Below, piece after piece: positions 26,739-26,791 of a stretch of DNA of 26,791 nucleotides. Each line of letters starts with the position of its first letter. The stretch's first letter is position 1. Origin of the DNA: Vibrio tasmaniensis 1F-187 (lineage in GTDB: Bacteria; Pseudomonadota; Gammaproteobacteria; Enterobacterales; Vibrionaceae); NCBI RefSeq assembly GCF_000272405.2, contig NZ_AJZM02000427.1, forward strand, positions 1 to 26,791. The letters run 5' to 3'. Under the pieces are notes generated by a model. It did no database searches. It was not told the origin of the DNA and worked only from the letters and a program-made list of their open reading frames with translations. The translations under genes were made by a program, and so were the position numbers.

Positions 26739-26773
26739 TGGACAAAAACGATTTAGCAAGATTGCTAGTATCC
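26739..26773 (+). repeat. Island repeat site D (TGGACAAAAACG), right edge
   Basis: Begins TGGACAAAAACGATTTAGCA and continues AGATTGCTAGTAT. The first 12 bases are identical to site B. It is the last copy in the window and, with site A, brackets all accessory genes, so it is the likely right boundary. Confidence 0.5.
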
Positions 26774-26791
26774 GCCCCATGAACCCACGGG

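Larger units (their letters stand above)
26455..26791. other. Right-edge non-coding region with promoter of the Avs operon
   Basis: No complete gene is seen. The stretch must contain the promoter of the minus-strand Avs operon. It also contains an inverted repeat copy (26531), a hairpin (26682-26711) and site D (26739). At the very end two minus-strand frames are open into the next sequence, one stopping at 26765 and one at 26722; either could be the end of a neighbouring gene, but the window is too short to decide. Confidence 0.5.

Noticed and set aside
1..26791. CRISPR arrays, tRNA or rRNA genes, IS elements
   Set aside because: No regularly spaced repeats, cloverleaf sequences, transposase genes or terminal inverted repeats with target duplication were found on reading.

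Overview
The window looks like a chromosomal segment of a marine Vibrio (gammaproteobacteria). The basis is a Vibrio-type DUF3010 gene, two methyl-accepting chemotaxis proteins, a lipoprotein alpha-amylase, a dgcR-dgcN-dgcA locus and moderate-GC, Vibrio-like codon use. No species call is possible from sequence reading alone.

Positions 1 to about 12,630 look like ordinary chromosome. They hold a DUF3010 gene (-), a chemoreceptor (+), a LysR regulator (+), a Cache-domain chemoreceptor (-), a SpoU/TrmH-type RNA methyltransferase (+), a GH13 amylase lipoprotein (-) and an SGNH hydrolase (+). The block ends with dgcR-dgcN-dgcA, which in Pseudoalteromonas encodes D-glutamate use: N-acetylation by DgcN, then racemisation of N-acetyl-D-Glu by DgcA. 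Clear hairpin terminators separate several of these units.

Positions about 12,630 to 26,770 look like an accessory island. Its contents are a stand-alone OLD-type ATPase/TOPRIM nuclease; a tightly overlapped operon of a second DUF1611/DgcN-like protein, a PLP-dependent alanine/ornithine-type racemase, a pilotin-like lipoprotein and a small basic protein; a short tyrosine recombinase; and a two-gene anti-phage candidate. That candidate is a 2097-residue STAND NTPase with an N-terminal Cap4/DUF4297-like nuclease (Avs family, most like Avs3a) followed by a 237-residue helical partner.

The main unexplained structure is an imperfect direct repeat with core TGGACAAAA(A)CG. It occurs in the same orientation in the gaps after dgcA (12,685), after the OLD gene (15,181), just upstream of the recombinase (19,198) and at the right edge (26,739), with one inverted copy at 26,531. 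These copies divide the island into three modules: OLD; DUF1611-racemase operon plus recombinase; and Avs pair. This suggests recombinase-mediated, cassette-like assembly. The second interesting point is that two DUF1611 proteins lie about 4 kb apart, each paired with an unrelated racemase fold (enolase superfamily in dgcA, PLP fold type III in the island).
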